A DNA stretch of 37,297 nt from Gonapodya sp. JEL0774 (lineage: Eukaryota > Monoblepharomycota > Monoblepharidomycetes > Monoblepharidales > Gonapodyaceae), in assembly GCA_027604505.1 (NCBI GenBank), contig JADIIX010000041.1, forward strand, positions 1,348-38,644. Reading direction: 5' to 3'. A program made the translations under genes and the position numbers. The notes below the pieces were generated by a model. That model searched no databases. It was not told where the DNA came from and worked only from the letters and a program-made list of their open reading frames with translations. How positions within the stretch are numbered: the first letter of the stretch is position 1; each line of letters opens with the position of its first letter. Shown here piece after piece: positions 33,701-37,297 of this stretch.

Positions 33701-36247
33701 GCACAACCCACCGGAGAATATTATGCATCTCGAGCATCATGACCTTCTTCGACCCGTCCCCGATCGACGACACGGCCATGAGTCCCGCGTACCGTTTCTG
33801 CCACTTGGCGTCGCTCAGCATTGCGGGAATGGCCGCAAAGGTCACGGGGAGGATCGACTTGCCGCCAAGAGCGCGCGACAGACGGTCCAGGTACTCTTCG
33901 GCGGCGTCAGAGGCGGGGTCGTCGCTGATGAAGTTCTGGGCGGGAGAATCGGGTGGTGGTGGTGTGTGTGTGCGTGGGGTTGAGGAGGGGCGGGGGTAAG
34001 GGGAACGCACCGCAGGAAACGTACGTCGAGCACGTGGGTTCGACAATCACGCGGCACCACCCACCCACCCCCGACAATCACCACTCACATCGTCCCCGGT
34101 ATACCACTCCTCGTTCTCCTCCAACTCCTCCAACCACGCCAACAACACCGGCGCGACGCCCGCCACAAACGCCGGCACCTTTCTCACCATGGCCGGTTCC
34201 TCCTCTGCCACCGATGTCAACAACTCCATTGCCATCCTCTTGGTCTCGATCCCCAGATTCTCGTCCGCACACAGGCGGACGCAAAAGTCGACCAGGGTGG
34301 GGAACACGGGCCGGAGGCCCTTGAAGTGGGAGGAGAGCTCGAGGAGGTACTGGAAGGCCATGCCCAGCGTGTCTTCGTCAGAGGTGGTGGCGAGGTACGC
34401 CAGCGTGTCGAGCATGCGGGTGATGAGCGGGGTGCCGCGTTTGCGCACGGAGTCTGTGGTGTGGGTGTAGAATTCAACGGCGGTGCGGAGGGCGGCGAGG
34501 CGGACCTGGGGTGTGTGTGTGCGGGGGGAAAGAGTCAGGTGAGAAACCATGCCAGCGCACTCCCCGTCCATTCCATTCCACTGACCCACTGCACCCCCTC
34601 CCCCCCACCCAACCCACCTCCTTCTCCCCATCAACAAGTCCCGCCTCAATCATTCCCTGCACCGTCGCTGGGTCCTCCGTCTCCATGAGCTCGGGACACG
34701 ATCCAAACACCTTGAACCCCGACTCGCGGTGGGAGGCAAGAGAGGATTTGGTGGCGGAGACGAGAACGGATTGGAGTTCGGGCCAGGCGCCTTAAGGAGG
34801 GGGAAGGGGGAAGGGAGGAGGGCGAAGAGGGAAGGTGAGGTGAGTCAGAATGAGGGACCACGAAAGCACAGAGAGTGTCCACACGGCAAGACACCACCCG
34901 CTGTCCACTTCAGCGATGCGACCGTAAAGGGCAATAATAAATAATAATAATAATAAAATGTGGGGTCCGAAAATAGTGCGATACAACCAGGTCTACGACC
35001 CCACCCTTTGCAGGAAGAGGACCGCTGGCCCCGCGTGGAGTGGACCACCTTCAGTATTAATCTTGCTAGAGCGACCAGGCCGAGCACGAGATAACCATGT
35101 GGGACGAGCCGACCACCCCAGAAAAAAAGGAAGACCACCTTTTTTTTTGGTTCGGTGGAGGCGGGCCGTCGAGGTTACGGCGGCAGAAGGGCGCTCAGCG
35201 AGGAAGCGAGGGGGCTCGACAGAGGGGAGGGGGACGGACGGACGGAGGTGGATGGGTCCGGCGCGATCCGTGCGGGTGCAGGATCGCACACGACGCCCGT
35301 TTCGACGGCCAGTCCGCACAAAAAGGAAACCGAACCCGAAACCAAACCACAACACCACACTCCAAAAAACCCAAAACAAACACCCGAATTTCTCATCCGG
35401 CCGATCCACCACTGCCAACACCAACCCCCCCACCCCGCCCCCCACCTTGCATCATCTACCCACCTCCCTTCTCCAACATGTACCTCGCCAAATCCGCGAC
35501 GGCATCGTTCACCTTTCGTCTGACGCCCGGGTCCTGCTCGCCGGCAAGAGAATCCAGCAACTGTCGTTCCGAGTATGCGCGTGCATCGTCGCCAATGGCC
35601 ATCCACTGGGAGATTTCGTCGGACTCCGAAGAGGTGGAGGAGGTGGTGGTGACGGCAACATAGGAGGCGCGCTTGAGGGCCACGCGGCGGAGGAGGATGC
35701 AGGCGAGGGAGCGGAACTGGGGGGAGAGGGGAGGTGGGGAAAGCGGGAGAGAAAAAGGGGTAGGAGGTGGGGGGACGAATGAATGGGAGGGAGCACAGCG
35801 GGAACAGTCCGATGACGATGAAGGGGGAAAAGGAATACGGCTCGAATGCAGGGATCTGGCGAACAGACTTGCTGGCGTCCCGAAGAAGAAAACAATCAAA
35901 GACCAGCACTGTGCGCCACAAGAGTGGGACACTCTGGGGAGTTGATCCGGCCGAATCCGAGCATGCGACGACCAGATTCTCGGTCGATCGGAAAAAAAGG
36001 AAAAAGGAGCAGATTTGTGCTAAGAGGGTGATGAAACACGTACAGTTGGGTCCGAGTGGGTCCTGGTGAGATTTGCGAGACCAGCAATGAGCAAAGGTGC
36101 CTGACTAGCGTCCTGGAGAGCCTGGTTGAACTCGTTCTCTGCAGGAGTGCGGGTGATTGAGTCGGATGAAGAAATTCTGACGAGAAGGGCGGCAAGTTGA
36201 GCGAGGACGTCTGGGGAGAGCGCGGTCAGGCTGAAAGAGTGGGCCAT
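30751..36247 (-). CDS. KAP121: Importin beta-3 (karyopherin Kap121/Pse1, IPO5)
   Basis: Nuclear import receptor of the importin-beta superfamily that carries ribosomal proteins, histones and other cargo through the pore with Ran. Fourteen exons join in phase to 1105 aa, matching human IPO5 (about 1097): 36247-36044, 35716-35464, 34790-34618, 34505-34089, 33935-33712, 33593-33236, 33132-32955, 32864-32415, 32332-32108, 31881-31796, 31727-31635, 31573-31357, 31274-31138, 31053-30751. HEAT repeats run throughout, for example [40 protein letters not shown] and [17 protein letters not shown]. The acidic loop ([15 protein letters not shown]...[11 protein letters not shown], about residues 830-860) and [15 protein letters not shown] are typical of this subfamily. 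Intron 2 is 673 nt, far longer than the rest. Confidence 0.94.
34791..35463 (-). other. Unusually long intron (673 nt) of the importin gene
   Basis: The sequence between exons 2 and 3 of the importin gene holds a TAA/AAT microsatellite (34937-34957), a hairpin-forming A/T tract (35118-35150) and a purine-rich then A/C-rich stretch (35330-35440). Several shadow ORFs cross it, but none shows a family motif. I see no RNA gene. Confidence 0.5.
34937..34957. repeat. TAA/AAT trinucleotide microsatellite
   Basis: A short run of ATA/AAT triplets, about six to seven units, in intron 2 of the importin gene. It is simple sequence without coding role. Confidence 0.75.
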
Positions 36248-36890
36248 TGGAAGGGGAATTCGCGTGGGTGGTGGGAAGGGCGGATGACGTGGGAAGGGGA
36301 CGGGGGAAGCGGGGGAAAGACAGATGGGGATGGGTGGAGGGGGGGAAGTGGGCGGATCACGGGGAGTCACGCGACAATTGAAAGAGAAAACCTGTCATAT
36401 GTGGGGGATCTATGGACTGTGCATCGGCCACAGCACATATCCTGTGGTGCACGGGTCCAGTCCAGAAATCATCCAGACGCTTTCCCATTTCTCATTTGGA
36501 GAATTTATTTTATTTGATTTGATTGGAGACGATTTGATTGGAGAATCGAATAAATTATGAAATTGATTGGATAGCGTGATGGTCGGGTTCATCTGAGTTG
36601 TCCTTCTCGTGACTCGACTGTGGTCACAGGCGGCTTTGGTCCCCTCCCTCCCATCATCACTAGGGACGCACCACCGACACATCACCCCACACACAGACCA
36701 GACAAGCGGGGGGACATCAACACAAGCATGACATCAGCGCTGCCCCCCAATGGAGTGCAAGGGCCAAGTGCCAGCGCACCGGCAACGTCCATGTGAGTCC
36801 CAATCTCACACTCTTTCCCCACATTTCTCGCATTCGCCCCCAATCCCCAATCACACGCAAGAGCGAACCCACTCAGCCCATAAGACCATT
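36248..36890. other. Upstream region of the importin gene
   Basis: About 640 bp without a supported gene. The first 150 bp are G-rich on the plus strand. Positions 36505-36575 are AT-rich, with a repeated GATTTGATTGGAGA at 36516-36529 and 36531-36544. A possible short plus-strand exon (ATG at 36728, donor GTGAGT at 36792) is open but shows no family features. Confidence 0.4.
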
Positions 36891-36925
36891 CCCTGGGCTG
36901 AGTTTCCCACGCTCCAATCTCACCA

Positions 36926-37044
36926 GATGGCGTCATCGTCCATTGGTCGTGGTAGTGTGGCCGGTGTCACTTGGTGATCGGGACGCTGGCAGGTTGTGCA
37001 CAAATGCACCACACTCGGGACTAGGAACGCCTGTTCGCGGCCAC
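36926..37044 (-). CDS. Possible internal exon of an unidentified gene cut by the contig end
   Basis: On the minus strand a strong acceptor (TTTTTTGTGTTTCAG) is followed by one open frame, starting GREQAFLVPSVVHLCTTC and ending MDDDAIW, then a GTGAGA donor at about 36924. The other two frames are closed. A second piece ending in GTGTATCAG|GTCAGT near 37183 could be the preceding exon; it joins in phase (a Ser codon across a ~140-nt intron). I do not recognise the protein. The CTTC pair followed by DH hints at a metal site, without more support. It is adjacent to low-quality sequence, so errors are possible. Confidence 0.25.
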
Positions 37045-37199
37045 TGAAACACAAAAAATAGACCAAGAGACCAACAAACGAACAAACAAACAGGGCAAGC
37101 ACCTGGGGCCCCTGGGACGTCAAAGTCCTGATCCCCACCCCCTAAACGAACCCGCCACCCCACACACCCCGTTCCCACCACTGACCTGATACACCCTCT

Positions 37200-37297
37200 G
37201 CCCCCCCGCCCCCCCCCGAGGCCCCGGGGGGCCCCCCCGGCGAGGCCCCGCCCCGGGCCCGCGCCCGCCCGCCCCCCCCCCGGGCGGGGGGGGGGCG
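37200..37297. other. G/C-only contig-edge sequence
   Basis: From about 37200 to the end the sequence is nearly all C and G in runs, like the first bases of the window and the tract beside the N gap. It is probably a technical extension and not real genome. Confidence 0.7.

Noticed and set aside
34958-35921. Long ORFs on both strands in the importin intron 2/exon 2 area
   Set aside because: They are low-complexity shadows of G/C-biased sequence. They lack domains, and the importin exons explain the conserved part.
36516-36544. Repeated GATTTGATTGGAGA
   Set aside because: Only two short AT-rich copies; likely simple sequence without function.
36728-37048. Two-exon plus-strand gene starting MTSALPPNGVQG
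   Set aside because: Splice sites are possible, but the product is short (about 61 aa) with no family feature. The minus-strand exon at the same place has better splice signals.
1-37297. Search for CRISPR arrays, phage genes, rRNA, tRNA and intact transposons
   Set aside because: No regular spacer-repeat array, no tRNA-like cloverleaf that I could recognise and no transposase motif was seen by eye. A tRNAscan or RepeatMasker run would be needed to exclude short or diverged copies.

Overview
The window reads as a complete contig from an intron-dense, early-diverging flagellated (chytrid-like) fungus. Three things point there. It encodes saccharopine reductase of the fungal alpha-aminoadipate lysine pathway. 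It carries an IFT43-like intraflagellar transport gene, expected only where a flagellum is kept. Almost every gene is cut by many short introns, mostly 50-110 nt with GTGAGT- or GTAAGT-like donors. I rebuilt gene models by hand from splice signals and reading-phase agreement. Both contig ends and one internal 10-N gap are bordered by G/C-only low-complexity sequence that looks technical rather than biological.

Layout, left to right. 217-946 (+): 3' end of NPL4 with its ubiquitin-binding NZF finger. 1149-3658 (+): eEF1B gamma, 13 exons. 3796-4501 (+): IFT43-like. 4569-5414 (-): RPB7 of RNA polymerase II. 5982-8576 (+): a membrane receptor with extracellular leucine-rich repeats and a cytoplasmic NSYPPPS-repeat tail ending in SH3. 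8938-10381 (-): a claudin/SUR7-like four-helix membrane protein. 10498-12442 (-): a GH43 glycosidase. 12678-14464 (-): an MFS sugar porter. 15022-17092 (+): an NSUN-type RNA cytosine-5 methyltransferase broken by the assembly gap. 17293-18823 (-): a ring-hydroxylating oxygenase relative that has lost its Rieske domain. 19259-20640 (-): an orphan multi-pass membrane protein. 20810-22996 (-): LYS9, 12 exons. 23155-29560 (-): DNA topoisomerase II, 26 exons. 29824-30466 (+): a small membrane protein. 30751-36247 (-): importin beta-3 (KAP121/IPO5), 14 exons. The right end (about 36900-37200) holds one or two possible exons of an unidentified minus-strand gene.

Most of the window is unlinked housekeeping genes: translation elongation, transcription, chromosome topology, nuclear import, lysine synthesis and p97/Cdc48 cofactor. 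The one pair that plausibly works together is the GH43 glycosidase with the neighbouring sugar porter on the same strand. It could take up and then cleave small xylo- or arabino-oligosaccharides inside the cell, since no signal peptide is visible on the glycosidase.

I found no phage, CRISPR or other prokaryotic element, no rRNA, no convincing tRNA and no intact transposon. The least ordinary items are the Rieske-less oxygenase, the LRR-SH3 receptor, the methyltransferase with an unusual DAECTHDG motif, and a 73-bp terminal-inverted-repeat element.
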